From the NCBI RefSeq assembly GCF_023278565.1, contig NC_064682.1:1-64000 (forward strand): a stretch of DNA of 64,000 nt. The letters are read 5' to 3'. The notes under the pieces are model-generated. The model was not told where the DNA came from. It worked only from the letters and a program-made list of their open reading frames with translations, and searched no databases. Shown here piece by piece: positions 25,641-38,557 of the stretch (positions within the stretch are counted from its first letter, which is position 1; the number at the start of each line of letters is the position of its first letter). The DNA is from Colletotrichum lupini. Taxonomy: Eukaryota > Ascomycota > Sordariomycetes > Glomerellales > Glomerellaceae. The translations under genes and the position numbers were made by a program.

Positions 25641-27480
25641 GTTATTTACGGGGACGTCTATTTGGTATTATAAAAGACCGTGCGTAGAAGAGCTAAATAT
25701 ATAAGAAGGTTAGAGTATAATAATAGTAGTAACGATGTGGGTATAAACGCTAATAAATAGGAGATATAAACGGGAGATATGGGCCTTTTTATAGAGAGGT
25801 TCGGCTAGGTAAGATAATATAATTATAAAGTCTGTTTAGTATTTAAGAAATTAATATCCTCGCGTCTTAGTAACGCCGTTATTTTTTTAAAAAGAGAACG
25901 AGTTACGCCGTATATTAATACCTTTATAATAGTATATCGGTATTATCTTCGTTAGGAAAATAGGACGCGATATATAAGGATAATAACGTTAGGACAAAGC
26001 ATTAGTATCTATAATACTACTCGGGTAGAAAGAAATATATAAACTATATAATTATTTATAGAGTACTTATAATAGTTATCTTTTATAAAAGCTAAACCGT
26101 TATAAGGACTCGGATAAGAATAGACCGTCGATAAGAACGTAGTTAATATACTATTAATATAATAACGTAGCCGAAACGTCCTAATTTACTCGTCCCGATC
26201 GCACGAATCCTACTAACTATTAAACTTAACTAATACTAAATATTTTATAAGACCCTCGCTAAGATCATAAGTCGCATCCCGACCGTTTTATACGATTAAA
26301 TAGTACTACTTATCGTCGATTCTCTAACGCTCTTATTAAGTATCTAATTTACGTCTAGTACGCCTCGTAAGCCACTATTAGAGAGGTATAGTGAATAGGT
26401 AAGTAGGTCGAGAGTAATCTATCTCGTAAAAAACATTAAATGCGCTAATCGAGAGAAATAGCCCTATTTCTAATATTAAAATGAATAACGACCTTACTAT
26501 AGTTAATACCGAATAGTTAACAAAGGTTTAAGCTAAATAGCTTAAGTACGTAATAAGTAATATTAGTATATATAACTTATTAACCGAGCTATATACCCTC
26601 GGGATCGTAAGTATTATAAACGACCTTAACGGTACTATAACTACTTACTTAGCGGTGCGTCTTACTTATAATAAGGTTTAAACTATAACGAATACGATTA
26701 TCTCTACCTCTATATTCTTAAAACCGGTAGTAAGAGACTTAGATAACGAGAGAAAATTATATTTACTTGTGCGTATATCCGCTAGCTATTTATATAACCG
26801 AGCCTAAGATTAGTTTACGCTTATAAAACAGAGACCTATAAATACTTCGATCGACTTTATTATAAGCTTTAATACTAACTACGATATATATAAGAACTAC
26901 TACGACTATATTTACGTAACGGTTTTAATAAATTAGGTATCGTAGAACCTAAACGAACTCTCGTTCTACGTCTCTAATTTATAAAGTTTTACTTAGAGTA
27001 GTAAGTCTATTAGGAACTACCGAAGCTGGATTTTGTACTATTTATAAAAGAGCGTCGTAAATGCCGGCCTAAATAGAAAGAACCCTAGACGCTTAATATC
27101 TTTTAATACTAAAAAATCGTTAAATACTAGAATAATACGGAGACGATACGAAGAAGTACGTTATTATAGAATTGCTACTATTATCGAGACGTATACTAAG
27201 AGACTTAATAACGCGGCTAGACTCCCCTAAGACTTAATTCGCCCTTTTCTTAGTTAGCTTAAGTAAGAGCGTAATTAATAAATAAACTATAAAAATGCGG
27301 TAGCGAATCTATTTACGTATCTAGAGGTCCTAAACGATACGATAGATAGTTTAAGTAAAATATATCGGCTACCGTATAAATACTATTAGGGCTAACCTCT
27401 ATTATACGAAGATTCTTATAGAGTTTATAAGATCCTTCCTTATTTTAGTTATTTATTATAAGGTAATTAAAGTTCTGTTA
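25641..27480 (+). pseudogene. RIPped block with a + reading frame near 26,770-27,440
   Basis: From about 26,770 a + frame with RIP-type stops gives a basic, aromatic protein segment (LRLYLRNGFNKLGIVEPKRT, then LDFVLFIKERRKCRPK). Between 25,641 and 26,770 no frame was followed. The family is not recognised. Confidence 0.35.
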
Positions 27481-27511
27481 TTAGAGAAAAAAAGGACTTT
27501 TTTATCATAAG

Positions 27512-27548
27512 ATAATATTAAGTAGCCACGGTAGTATAGTAATAATAA
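27512..27548. repeat. Palindromic repeat (CCACGG core), single copy
   Basis: A TAATATTA arm, a CCACGGTAGT core and a degenerate right arm match the units repeated four times at 30,661-30,776. It lies immediately left of the hairpin array. Confidence 0.6.
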
Positions 27549-27564
27549 AGGGGGTGTGCTATCT

Positions 27565-28310
27565 TATCTTTCGTTTACGACATAGCGAATAAAAGAATTT
27601 TAAGATTTTAGTTAACTTAAGATTTTAGTTAATTCTTTCGTTCGCGACTAGGCGTACGAAAGAATTTATAAGTACTCGATTCTTTCGTTTACTATATAGC
27701 GAACGAAAGAATTTATAGATACTAGATTCTTTCGTTTACTATATAGCGAACGAAAGAATTTTAAGATTTTAGTTAATTTAAGATTTTAGTTAATTCAAGA
27801 TTTTAATTAATTCAAGATTTTAGTTAATTTAAGATTTTAGTTAATTTAAGATTTTAGTTAATTCTTTCGTTCACGACATAGCGAATAAAAGAATTTCAAG
27901 ATTTTAGTTAATTTAAGATTTTAGTTAATTCTAGATTTTAGTTAATTCTTTTGTTTATTACATAGCGAACGAAAGAATTACTAAGATTTTGCCTAATTCT
28001 TTCGTATACTATATAGCGAACGAAAGAATTTTAGTATTTTACCTAATTCTTTCGTATACTACATAGTAAACGAAAGAATTTTAGTATTTTAGTTAATTCT
28101 TTTGTATACTATATAGCGAACGAAAGAATTACTAAGATTTTGCCTAATTCTTTCGTATACTACTTAACGGCCGAAACGTTTTTTAGAATTTACCTACTTA
28201 ACGGACGAAAGAATGTTATAAATTTGCTCAAACCCTTTGGTTACTACTTAACGACTAAAAGAACTTCGAGATTTTGCCCAATTCTTTCGGTTACTACTTA
28301 CTAACCTCAA
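27565..28310. repeat. Palindromic satellite array, left block (about 12 units)
   Basis: Repeated units have the form ATTCTTTCGTT - short centre - AACGAAAGAAT, near-perfect inverted repeats of about 34 bp. The ancestral centre looks like CGCTA..TAGCG. Units are separated by 13-85 bp spacers built from AAGATTTTAGTTAATT (repeated one to five times), TTATAAGTACTCG, or ACTAAGATTTTGCC. Units become more diverged near the right edge. Confidence 0.9.
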
Positions 28311-28980
28311 CTTTCCGATATTTTAGCCAATTCTTATAATTAGCATTTAGCAAATAAGACATTTATAAGGTTTTATTTTAAAATATCTAATACTATATTT
28401 ATAAGTTTATTATTATTATAACTATATTAATTAACTTAATTATATTTTATCCTATTTATATATAATAGCTAAGAAGGGTGTCGGGGTTATAAGACTATCT
28501 AGCCTTATATATATTCTTATTTACGTTAAGAAGGGGGGAGTTGCCTTAGACGATCTATCCTCTTAAGGGAAATATAATATCGTAATTAAAGGGGCTTTTT
28601 AATTTAATAAAACGTAGTTATAGCTACTCTCCCGTAGCCCGACTATATCTTATATAATACCGATAATATAATTACTAAGATCTATACTCGCTAGCGTCTT
28701 TTATCGTAACGCATACCTCGCTCTTATTTTTAACTTTTAAAAAATAATAACTACTTTTTATACGTTATAACGCCCGTAATAACCTAAATAAAACACACGT
28801 TGTAATGTTTTAGTAAAACACTTTCTATAGTTTTTAAAGTCTTCTTAATAGTAGGTGCTTTTTATAACTTATGTTCTATTTATTTTTTATTTTAAGTTCA
28901 ATTGCTTTTAAGTTTAATCGATTAGAATCGCGTTACGTCGTATTAGGCTATTATTTTTATAAGTTAACTTATTTCTATTA
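28311..28980. other. AT-rich segment interrupting the palindromic array
   Basis: About 670 bp without array units. A moderately GC-richer stretch lies at about 28,465-28,760. It could be a solo LTR or other insertion, but no matching terminal repeats or target duplication were found. Confidence 0.5.
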
Positions 28981-28984
28981 GTTA

Positions 28985-30515
28985 CTACGTAATAAACGAA
29001 AGAACACGGTAAGTTTATATAATTCTTTTAGTCACTACGCGACGGATAGAAAAATATCGTAAGTTTACTATATACTTTTAGTTACTACGTAACGGACGAA
29101 AGAATTTTAAGATTTTAGTTAATTATTTTGTCTAATACTTAGCGACCGAAAGGATTACTAAGATTTTGGTTAATTTTTTTATTTAATACTTAGCGACCGA
29201 AAGGATTACTAAGATTTTAGTTAATTCTTTCGTTCGCAACCTAGCGTACGAAAGAGTTTATAAATACTCGATTCTTTTGTTAGCGACTTAGTAAACGAAA
29301 GAATTTCGAGATTTTAGTTAATTCTTTCGTTAGCAACCTAGCGAACGAAAGAATTTTAAAATTTTAGTTAATTTAAGATTTTACTTAATTCTTTCGTTAG
29401 CGACCTAGCGAACGAAAGAATTTTAAAATTTTAATTAATTTAAGATTTTAATTAATTCTTTTGTTCGCGACCTAGCGTATAAAAAAATTTATAAGTACTC
29501 GATTCTTTCGTTAGCGACCTAGCGAATAAAAGAATTTTAAGATTTTAGTTAATTTAAGATTTTAGTTAATTCTTTCGTTCACGACATAGTAAATAAAAGA
29601 ATTTTAAGATTTTAGTTAATTTAAGATTTTGGTCAATTCTAGATTTTAGTCAATTCTTTCGTTTACTATATAGCGAACGAAAGAATTTTAAGATTTTAGT
29701 TAATTTAAGATTTTACTTAATTCTTTCGTTAGCGACCTAGCGAACGAAAGAATTTTAAAATTTTAATTAATTTAAGATTTTAATTAATTCTTTTGTTCGC
29801 GACCTAGCGTATAAAAGAATTTATAAGTACTCGATTCTTTCGTTAGCAACCTAGCGAACAAAAGAATTTTAAGATTTTAGTTAATTTAAGATTTTAGTTA
29901 ATTCTTTCGTTCACGATATAGTAAATAAAAGAATTTTAAGATTTTAGTTAATTTAAGATTTTGGTTAATTCTAGATTTTAGTTAATTCTTTCGTTTACTA
30001 TATAGCGAACGAAAGAATTACTAAGATTTTGCCCAATTCTTTCGTACACTATATAGCGAACAAAAGAATTTTAGTATTTTACCTAATTCTTTTATATACC
30101 ACATAGCGAACGAAAGAATTTTAAAATTTTAGTTAATTTAAGATTTTAGTTAATTCTTTTATTAGTAACCTAGCGAACGAAAGAATTTATAAGTACTTAA
30201 TTCTTTTATTAGCGACCTAGCGTACGAAAGAATTTATAAATACTCAATTCTTTTGTTAGCGACCTAGCGTATAAAAGAATTTATAAGTACTCGATTCTTT
30301 TATTTACGACTTAGCGTATAAAAAAATTTATAAGTACTCGATTTTTTTATTAATAACCTAGCGCACAAAAGAATTTATAAATACTCGATTCTTTCGTTAG
30401 CGACCTAGTATATAAAAGAATTTATAAATACTCGATTCTTTCGTTAGCGACCTAGCGCACAAAAGAATTTCAAAAATTTAGTTAATTCTTTTAGTTATCA
30501 CTTATTAAATAAAAG
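28985..30515. repeat. Palindromic satellite array, right block (about 28 units)
   Basis: The same 34-bp inverted-repeat unit as the left block (stem ATTCTTTCGTT / AACGAAAGAAT), spaced mostly 45-75 bp apart. Spacer types alternate in blocks: AAGATTTTAGTTAATT in the middle and TTATAAGTACTCG towards the right end. Higher-order repetition is visible: the run at about 29,370-29,640 recurs at about 29,690-29,970. There is no coding potential. Confidence 0.9.
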
Positions 30516-30660
30516 ATCTTTTAGGCATTACTTCTTAAATAAAAGAATTTCTTAAGTTTTATTTAATTTTTTTTAGTAATTACTTAATAGCTCAAAGAAT
30601 TCCGTAAACTTCTTTACTTATTTTTATTTATATTAAATTATTTAAAAAAACTTTCTTTTA

Positions 30661-30776
30661 TTAATATTAGGCGGCTATAGTAGTAAAGTAATATTAAGTA
30701 GTTACGGTAGTAAAGTAATATTAAGTGGCCACGGTAATAAAGTAATATTTAGTAGCCACGGTGGTTAAGTAATATT
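30661..30776. repeat. Palindromic repeat (CCACGG core), four tandem copies
   Basis: Four units of about 30 bp: TAATATT - AGTAGCCACGGTAGTAAAG - TAATATT. The last unit is close to a perfect palindrome around CCACGGTGG. Related single copies occur at 27,512 and about 8,966. Confidence 0.75.
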
Positions 30777-31358
30777 ATATTTTATAAATAAAAAAAATAA
30801 TTTATTTATATATATTAAAAAGTAATAACTAAGTAGTTATAATATAGTAATACTTTTATTAATTTCTCGCTTTTTTAAAATATACCTTTTTTTAAGTAAA
30901 AAGTATGCGAAATTCTTAAAATTTCCTAAACCTAAGCCCATTTAGCCTACTTAATAGTTCGTTCTAATAGCTACGCTACTACGCCGCTTGCCTACAAATA
31001 GTATGTACGGTGCCGACTTCTAGCTATTGCTAATTATTAAGTCTTAGTAATATTTGCGCTCTCGGAACTAGGAAGCTTAATCTCTATATATTTTTTAGGT
31101 CTTTCCTAAATTGAGCTATCTTTACGCTAATGGAACTACTACCCTATATTACCTTGTTGTATAAAGGAAGATGTAACTTGTATGTGTAAAAAGTGAAAGC
31201 GGTGACCGCTAGACTCTAGTAACTAATATATGTACTCTTCCTCTACGAACTTTACATATCTTAGTTTATGGGTATAGGCGAAAGTCGAGGCTGCTTTAAA
31301 CTTAGGCTTGATATCGGAAGCCTCCTTCCCTCTCCTTTCCCACCCTTTCTAGCCCCTC
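30777..31358. other. Partly RIPped unique sequence, no gene called
   Basis: CpA/TpG reappear from about 30,950, so this is a transition from saturated subtelomere to less mutated DNA. No coding region is supported. It may be 3' flank of the endonuclease-like gene described at 31,511. Confidence 0.45.
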
Positions 31359-31440
31359 TAGCCTTTTCTCCCTTCCCGGGTTTACTAGCCTTCTTAGCCT
31401 TTCCAGCCTTTCCAGCCTTTCTAGCTTTTCCTGCGTGCCT
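31359..31440. repeat. 9-bp minisatellite
   Basis: About nine degenerate copies of CCTTTCCAG / CCTTTCTAG. On the minus strand one frame would read as Lys-Gly-Trp repeats (with TAG read as mutated TGG), another as Lys-Ala-Gly. Whether it was coding is unknown. Confidence 0.65.
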
Positions 31441-31510
31441 TGTCTCCGATAATAGTAAATATAAGCTAACTTATGATCAACTTTCGAGTCTAAATGAAGA
31501 CAAAATAAAA

Positions 31511-31646
31511 TTAGTGAATACTTATAGCAGCGCGGTACCGTTTCCTTATATAATTATTAGCGTGCGACTCGATAACTAAATGCCCAGGGTTGATATAGTT
31601 AGTTTATCTATATAGGTGGCTTACGTCCAACCCCTCTAATAGACGG
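31511..31646 (-). pseudogene. His-Me finger endonuclease-like gene, 3' part (zinc loop), RIPped
   Basis: Joined across the copia insertion, the minus frame from 38,771-38,558 continues at 31,641 as LLEGLDVSHLYR, then NYINPGHLVIESH, then NNYIRKRYRAA, ending at a TAA (31,511) that may itself be a mutated Gln. The spacing SHL-[Y]-x4-[Y]-x-NP-x-HL ... N-x2-R-x2-[Y] is that of the zinc-binding loop of His-Me finger (homing-type) endonucleases, where the bracketed residues are normally Cys. TGC/TGT to TAC/TAT is exactly a RIP change, so all three zinc Cys appear to have been mutated to Tyr. This half lies in partly RIPped DNA; the other half is intact. What the protein did in the fungus is unknown. 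Confidence 0.68.
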
Positions 31647-31872
31647 TGTTAGTATATACGTAGGTAGGTCAGACCTTTTGGGTCGCGACTAGGTTAATAG
31701 GTTAGTATAGGTCTATTGCGTGTATATAAGAGGGGAAGATCGTGGGCAGAGCCCGCGGTCCCTTAGTAAGTATAAGTAGGTAGAAGGGTCCGTCTATACG
31801 GGCCCAGACTGCCTACCTACTACCCCTACCTAACTACTTAATAGGGCCCCTTTTCTACCTCGTAATCTAATA
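31647..31872 (-). repeat. LTR of copia copy 2 (left)
   Basis: 226 bp with intact TG start and RIPped end (CTAATA for CCAACA). It aligns gap-free with 38,332-38,557. Confidence 0.92.
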
Positions 31873-34800
31873 TTAGCAGTCTTCTACTTTTATAATAGAA
31901 AAGGCTAGAATAGGGGCTAGGTCCCCCGCTAGCGAGAACTAGTAATAGAATCTATAGTTAATCCCCTATTTAGAAGTGCCTAAAGCCGTATACTAAAATT
32001 TTAGTATAGCTTTTACTATAATTATTCATATAGAAATTTTAGTATCCCCTCCTTTCGATTACTTTTTAATCCTCTAATATATATAATTTATATACCTAAA
32101 CTCCTCGGAAATCGTCGAATTTAGCGTAGTTAAAAAAGAGCTTTTTATTAGTCTAACTATGCCCCGAACACGTACGTTTCTCTCTAAGCCGAAGCCCGAG
32201 AGGCGTATACGTTCGCTAGACGACTTACCGCTTATAATATATTACTATTTTAATTACGTATTACTTATCCTTCTATTTTAACTATAATAATTCCTTCGCT
32301 AATAAATCGTTCGAGGGACTTGTTCGGTGTGCTTTTTATAAACCCGTTAGCTAGGTTATCGTCGCTACTAATTTAATAAATCTCGCAAAGCTCGCGGCGT
32401 TTATATAATTACCTAAGTACTATAATATCTATTATAAGGCGCTTTTCTTTCGTAGTACTTAGCTTAACGAGGTATTTATATAGTAAGTATAAATCTATAT
32501 AAACTATAGTAAGGATTTTCGGAACGTCGAGTTATTTAGTAATAAGGTCTAGGGTAGTTAAGATAGTATAGGCGACGTTAATGCCTACGACTATTCTATA
32601 GACCTCTAATACTAATACGCTCTAGGTAATCCTTTTGCTCTTCGTAGAGCTATAATAGATAATGTTATTATTAATTATAAAGCTCTCGTTAGTCTGTTTT
32701 TTATTCGTAAGGATAATAATATAACCTAGCTATGAGGTATAATTAGCGTTATTTATAAATAACCTATTTACGAAGACGAAGAGTTTAGCTATAGTTAGAT
32801 CTAATAGTACGAATATAAGCCCTCGGTCTAAGTATTCTATTTACTATTTAATACGACGGTTTAGTATAGCGTAGTTAGTAAACGACGGATCTACTTAGTA
32901 TTAAGCGGTAAACGACGTATTAAAAGCTACTTCTAGTTAGTAAATTAATACGATATAGGTACTTCGAGCTCGCTACTTAACGAATTATTATTTAGTGTCT
33001 AATACTAAGGGGTTAACCTGCTTAAGCTTCTTCCCTTAGTTTTTCTATCTAAGCACTATATTAATACCTTTTAATAAGATAATCCCGCCGTTAAAAATAA
33101 GCGGCTCGTTAGCTAATAGTTACTACTTTAGTTTAGTTAGTAACTTAGCGCGCTTAAGCTCGGTTTTTTCTTTTTAACTAAAAGTCTTATTTAATAATCT
33201 AATAGTATTATCGGTCTATATACTAATAATACCGAATAATCCGCTTTCTCTTATTAAGACTAGTAAGTATAGATCGAACGTAGATATTATTATCTAAAGT
33301 ATTTTTAAATAATACTTACTATATATTACCTACTAGTAAGTGCTAGATTCTACGAGACTATATAGTGGCTATACGACGTATAAAATAGTGCCCTTAAGGT
33401 ATAGATAACGGATCCGAACTAGTAATTAGGTAAAAACCTTATAGTAAAGAGGTTAGCTCGATTATATATATACTTAGGTAATATTTTATAACTAAACAAC
33501 GTGGCCTTTCCGGATTAGGGTCGGGGCTAGGGCGAGGATTAGACGTTAACTAGTTCTTTAGATTATCGGTAACTACGTAAGGATCTCCTTCTTCCCCTCG
33601 TTATTATACCTTTATATAACTAAGCGAGACTTTTTAATAAGGTTAAGTCCTAGGTTCTTAATCTTATTAATAAATCGAGACTTAAATATTTTTATATCCC
33701 TATGTTTAGGGCTAAGTTAAACGAATTTAATTACCCCTCTCTTTACTAGTCCTAAAAGCTCTTTACTAATAGATTTTATAAAAAGTGCTCTTAGGGTAGT
33801 AATAATACCCTTACTACGGAGCTTAGTAACTAGCTTAAGATTTACCTCCTCTTTAGATATAAAATAGGTCGTAGTTATAAAAGTATTACTATAGCCGCGC
33901 CGTATTAATATTTTTTTAGTCCTCTTACTCCGTAATAAAAGGTCGTTGTTAATTACGACGACGATCTTATCGAGGACTTTGTTTATAGCGGCGCTATTAT
34001 TAGTTAGCTAGTTAACCGCGGGGATTAGTAAGCGGTCGACGTGCTCTATTATCGTAGCTAGCGGCTCGGGGTCGACCTCTTCTAAGTACTAGGGTTTAAC
34101 TATAGTAGCCCGGAAGCTTATTAGGCCGTGAGGTAATTTTACTACATAAGTAGTACTATTTATTAAGACGAGCTTAAATAGGCCTTTCTATCCCTTACCT
34201 TCTCGCTAGATTTTAACGTCTAACTATAGTAATAAATTAATAATATAAGAGATATTTAGTCCGTTTCGAGTAGCTAGTACCTCGCTTACTTACCTACTAA
34301 TATAAAGTTTGCGGACTTCCCTTATTACTTTTTTAATTATTTTTATACGTTAGGTAATATCTAGCGACGGTAGAGATTTATTAGAAATATGCAAAAAAGC
34401 TCCGAAAAACGAGGAGTATAAGAACGAGGCTATTTAGGCTAACTATATTGTTAATTACCTTAATTACGGCCTAAAGTATAGCCTCCGCGCTTATTAATAA
34501 GTACTTATTTTAAATAATATCGTATACCCTTTTAAGTACTGCGTAGTATCTCTTAGCTTTACTAATATTATTATAAGCTTTAACGAGTACTTCTTTAACC
34601 TTAATAAATATAAATTTAGTAGAGGATTTAAACTTTGCGGCACTAAAGTTCTTATTAGTATTTATAATAATCTAGTCCGGCGGACCGAGGTAAACGTCGA
34701 TTTAATATAGCCGAAGAGCCTCCTATATATACTTCGTAGTTATGTCCGCGAGGAACCTTACTACCTAGAAAGAAGTAGTAGTATTAACGACGTAAAGCAC

Positions 34801-37800
34801 TAGTCGGTTAGTACCCTTATAATCTATTAGGTATATTACGTTAATTACGACTTTATAATTAAAATCGTAATTATCTCGTAGGGTAAATTTAAATTAGCTA
34901 GGGGTAGTAGCGTTAAGTTAGTATTATTAATAAATCTTCGTAAGCTTCTCGAGGGCTGCGATCTTTATATTATTACTAGACTACTAGAGTAGCTTTAAGA
35001 GACGAGGAACCGAAGGGTAGCTAAAGCGCCGATATAGGTAGCGTAATTTGCCCTCCGTTAAGTAGTGAGTAATAGCTTTTTTATCGTCGAGGAGCAGAAG
35101 CTAAGGGTGTCCCTATTTACGAATAATAGGTACTATAATATCTCTTTTAATTAATAAGTTATTAATATTATTAAAGTATACTCCTAGCTTATTTATATCC
35201 CTTAGGTAGTATAAGAAAGGAGTATTAGTTAGTAAGATATAAAAAGTAATATTACTAAATAGGGTACTAACGACCATAGATCTTAATAACCTTACGGGTT
35301 CGCTATTACTAAATCGAATACCTACCTCGCTAGCTCTAGAGATATTAAAAGTAACTTCGGGTCGTTATTATTATAATACGAGGAGTTAAGGGTAGCCCGT
35401 AGTTAAGAATTCCGTAGCGCTAGTATTAAGTATAATACTTTAAAAGTCCCTTAATAAGTACCTCCTATCTAACGAGAAGGAGGTTACTAGTTCTATAAGT
35501 TTAGTTAACTTATTAATAGAGGTAGTATTAGTAAGGCTATGCTCTATTACCTAAGTAGTGAGGATATTTATAAGGGTTCTGCTACTAGCGGTAGTCGTAA
35601 AGTATGCTATTAAGATCTAGACTTTATCCTCGTAATTATCCTTATAGTTAAAGTCGAGGCTATTAAAGTATTAGATTATAGTATTATTATCGTCGTCGTT
35701 AGTAAGGGCGGTTCCCTTATAAAAGGCGAGGAACTATAAGTATAAGCTCGGTATAGATCTCTTATTTCTTTCTTTACTATTTTTATACTTCTTATATACT
35801 TAACGTCGCTCTTCTTCTAAATACTTAGTTAATTAATAGCCGGCCTTATAATAGACAAAACACTTTTTATTAGTAATACTGCGGCCGCGTTAATTCTGCT
35901 TATTAAATCGGGTCTCTCTATTAGAGCTATTATAAATACGGTCGGTTTAATAAGTAGCGGGGACCTCTTTATTATAAGTACTATCTTAGAGATACTATTA
36001 CTTATTACGGTTACGCTCTCTCTCTATAGTATTAATTAAAGTACTAAGCTAGTAGTAGATACTAGTAAATATAGGTACCGGGTTAAGTATAGTAAGTCTA
36101 TATTCTAGTATACTACTTACGTAGTAGAGGAGTTAGTTACTTATATTAAAAAAAGATCCCTAGGTAGCTAGTACCTCGTAGAGGATTATAATATAGTTAA
36201 TTAGCGCCTATAGAATTTATTAGTTCGACTTACCTAGGTTCTTACGAACTATAGAGTACTAATAGAGGTTATAGAGCTTAGCGAGGTAGTTTTAACGGCT
36301 TATAAGTAGCTCGAAGTATTCTTAGGTCCTTTAGTATATTACGTCGAAGCTAAGCGGGTTAGAGGTACTACTAAGTTAGTTAAAATAGAAGGTTAACGCC
36401 CTTCCCTTAAGTATATTTAGGAAAGCACTAGAATAGTATCGTCCGCTAATTCCCGCCCGTTAGCATAGTACCTTAAAGATCCGAAGCTTTTTATTAAAAA
36501 TATCGTACTTTTCGCTACTATACTTATTTTTATTATTATAGAGCTTAGTAAGGTTAATTAATTAGTAAGTATCGGGTATAATATTATTTTTAGTTTCTAC
36601 GTTAAAGTGTGGTATCTAACGGGGTAGATTTCGCTATTAAGTAATAATAACTTTATTCTCTAGTTCTTCCTCCTTTTCTTTTTAAAGAGGTAGTAAGTCG
36701 GTCGGTTAATAGCGAGGCTAAGATCGGAATCTTAATTACTAGGATTGAGCGAGTTAGGGTTATAAGGATTCCCTTACTATCTCTCTAGCTTATTAAATAA
36801 GATTATTAATATTTACTAGCTATAGGAGTAGTAAGTAAAGGAAGTAAGGATCGTAGTATAATATATTAAAGTATTTAGTACGGCTACGATAGGCTACGAT
36901 CTTTTTAAAAGTTTAGGTAGGGAAGTATTAGGTATTAAGGGCGCTAGCGATCTTTTTTACTATTTAACTACGATTTTTAATTATTAAATTAATACCGTTA
37001 TTTATAAGGAAGTCTCTTAGCTTCTTAAGAATCGCACTTTTTACTCTTAAAAAGTCCTCTATTTCCTAGCTTTAGAAGTCGGTCTTAAAGTCCTTCTATA
37101 GCTCCTCGCTCGTTAGGCCGTCTCGATAGTAATATCCTATTATATAGAAGATAAAGGTATTAAGCTTTTTATCGTTCGTAAGGGCGGGTATAATATTAAA
37201 TAAGCCCTATTAAGTTAGGTTAACGTAGTCCTACTAGCGAATTAGAATTAGGTATAGTTCCGTAATTTAAGAGTATAAGTAGGCCGGAGGTAATATTAAC
37301 TAATTATTAGACCCTTTTTACTTATTACTAGGGCCGGCGGTTACTATAGTATATTTATAAAGTGAGTTATATAGTAGAAAATTACCGTGGGATATAATCG
37401 TCGTATTATAATTATAGTATAACGTTAGTTAGGTTAAAAGGAGTAATAGGTCGGTCGTAGCGATCGTTTTAATAGTAGTGAGCGGGCTGCTATTACTAGT
37501 TAGAAAATTCTGTTCTTTTAACGAGGTATATAAACGAAAGGTTACTAAGGTCGGCAGAAGGTTATAGAAAGGGAAGAAAGGCCTTTTATAACCGTACTTT
37601 TAATAGTAAATAGAGGATTCCGTTAGCTACTAATTAGTAATTCTTTTTAGTACCTCTCGTACCTTATTTTACTAGTCTAGTCTCGGAGCTTCCGTTAGGT
37701 TAGAAAGAGGTGGATTTATTAGTAATATAAAATAGATCCTTATTACTAATATTATCGAGATCTTTTTTTTTCCTTAGTGTTTTAGAATACTTCGCTATTA

Positions 37801-38331
37801 GCGAGAGATTTGCTATTAACGTATTTATAATTCTAAAGGTCTTGCTATTACTAAGCGCTAGTATACTAGCGATCGTCGGATTAATCTCTTAGCGGTTAAT
37901 CTTTTCTTACTTATTACTAGTTTAAAATAGCACTTAGCTATAATATATTTAAAATAGATTCCTTTGCGAGCGGTTCGATTAGAGAAAAGTTAGTAGTAGT
38001 AATAAGGCTAGCGGAAATAATATTAATAGTAGAGGTAAGGTTAATAATAGTAGTAAAGTAGTTAATCTTTTTATAACGGTGGTCTTAGTAAAAGAGATTA
38101 TATATAATAGAGCGCGCTCTCGACGGCCTATAACTAGTCGATTAGTCGTTAGCTAGCGGTAGTAGAGGAGAGCTAAGGTAGTATAGACTAGGCCGCTTAT
38201 CGTTAGTTAAATAGATAGAACTAAGTTAATAAATCGGAATAGCTAGCGAGGTAAGTCGAGGCTATCTCTTTTGCGGTTATATCCTTACTAACCTGTAGTA
38301 GAAATATATATATAATTTAACTACTAATTAG

Positions 38332-38557
38332 TATTAGTATATACGTAGGTAGGTTAGACCTTTTGGGTTGCGACTAGGTTAATAGGTTAGTATAGGTCTA
38401 TTGCGTATATATAGGAGGGGAAGATCGTGGGCAGAGCCCGCGGTCCCTTAGTGGGTATAGGTAGGTGGAAGGGTCCGTCTGCACGGGCCCAGACTGCCTA
38501 CCTACTACCCCTACCTAACTACCTAATAGGGCCCCTTTTCTGCCTCGTAATCCAACA
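38332..38557 (-). repeat. LTR of copia copy 2 (right)
   Basis: 226 bp. The start is RIPped (TATTAG for TGTTAG) while the half facing unique DNA keeps its CpA and TpG, so RIP fades towards the border. Confidence 0.92.

Larger units (their letters stand above)
31647..38557 (-). mobile_element. Ty1/copia LTR retrotransposon (copy 2), RIPped, inside a gene
   Basis: Two 226-bp LTRs (31,647-31,872 and 38,332-38,557) begin TGTTAG and end CCAACA (RIPped variants in the other copy) and are flanked by the 5-bp duplication GACGG (31,642-31,646 and 38,558-38,562). On the minus strand an integrase-core-like RLVLYVVNT...SFQ segment lies near 34,740-34,830, and domain layout parallels copy 1, to which the interior is distantly similar. 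In-frame stops are pervasive. Joining the flanks at GACGG restores a continuous reading frame, which supports the boundaries. Confidence 0.9.

Noticed and set aside
28465..28800. Solo LTR starting TGTCGGGG inside the palindromic array
   Set aside because: No matching CA end, inverted terminal bases or target duplication could be found.
27565..30515. CRISPR array, because of regularly spaced palindromic repeats
   Set aside because: The sequence is a eukaryotic chromosome end, spacers are themselves repetitive rather than unique, and there are no cas genes.
31268..31579. A + strand ORF with Phe/Pro/Leu repeats (103 codons)
   Set aside because: Its repeats are the 9-bp minisatellite read in one frame, and the second half is antisense to the zinc-loop sequence.
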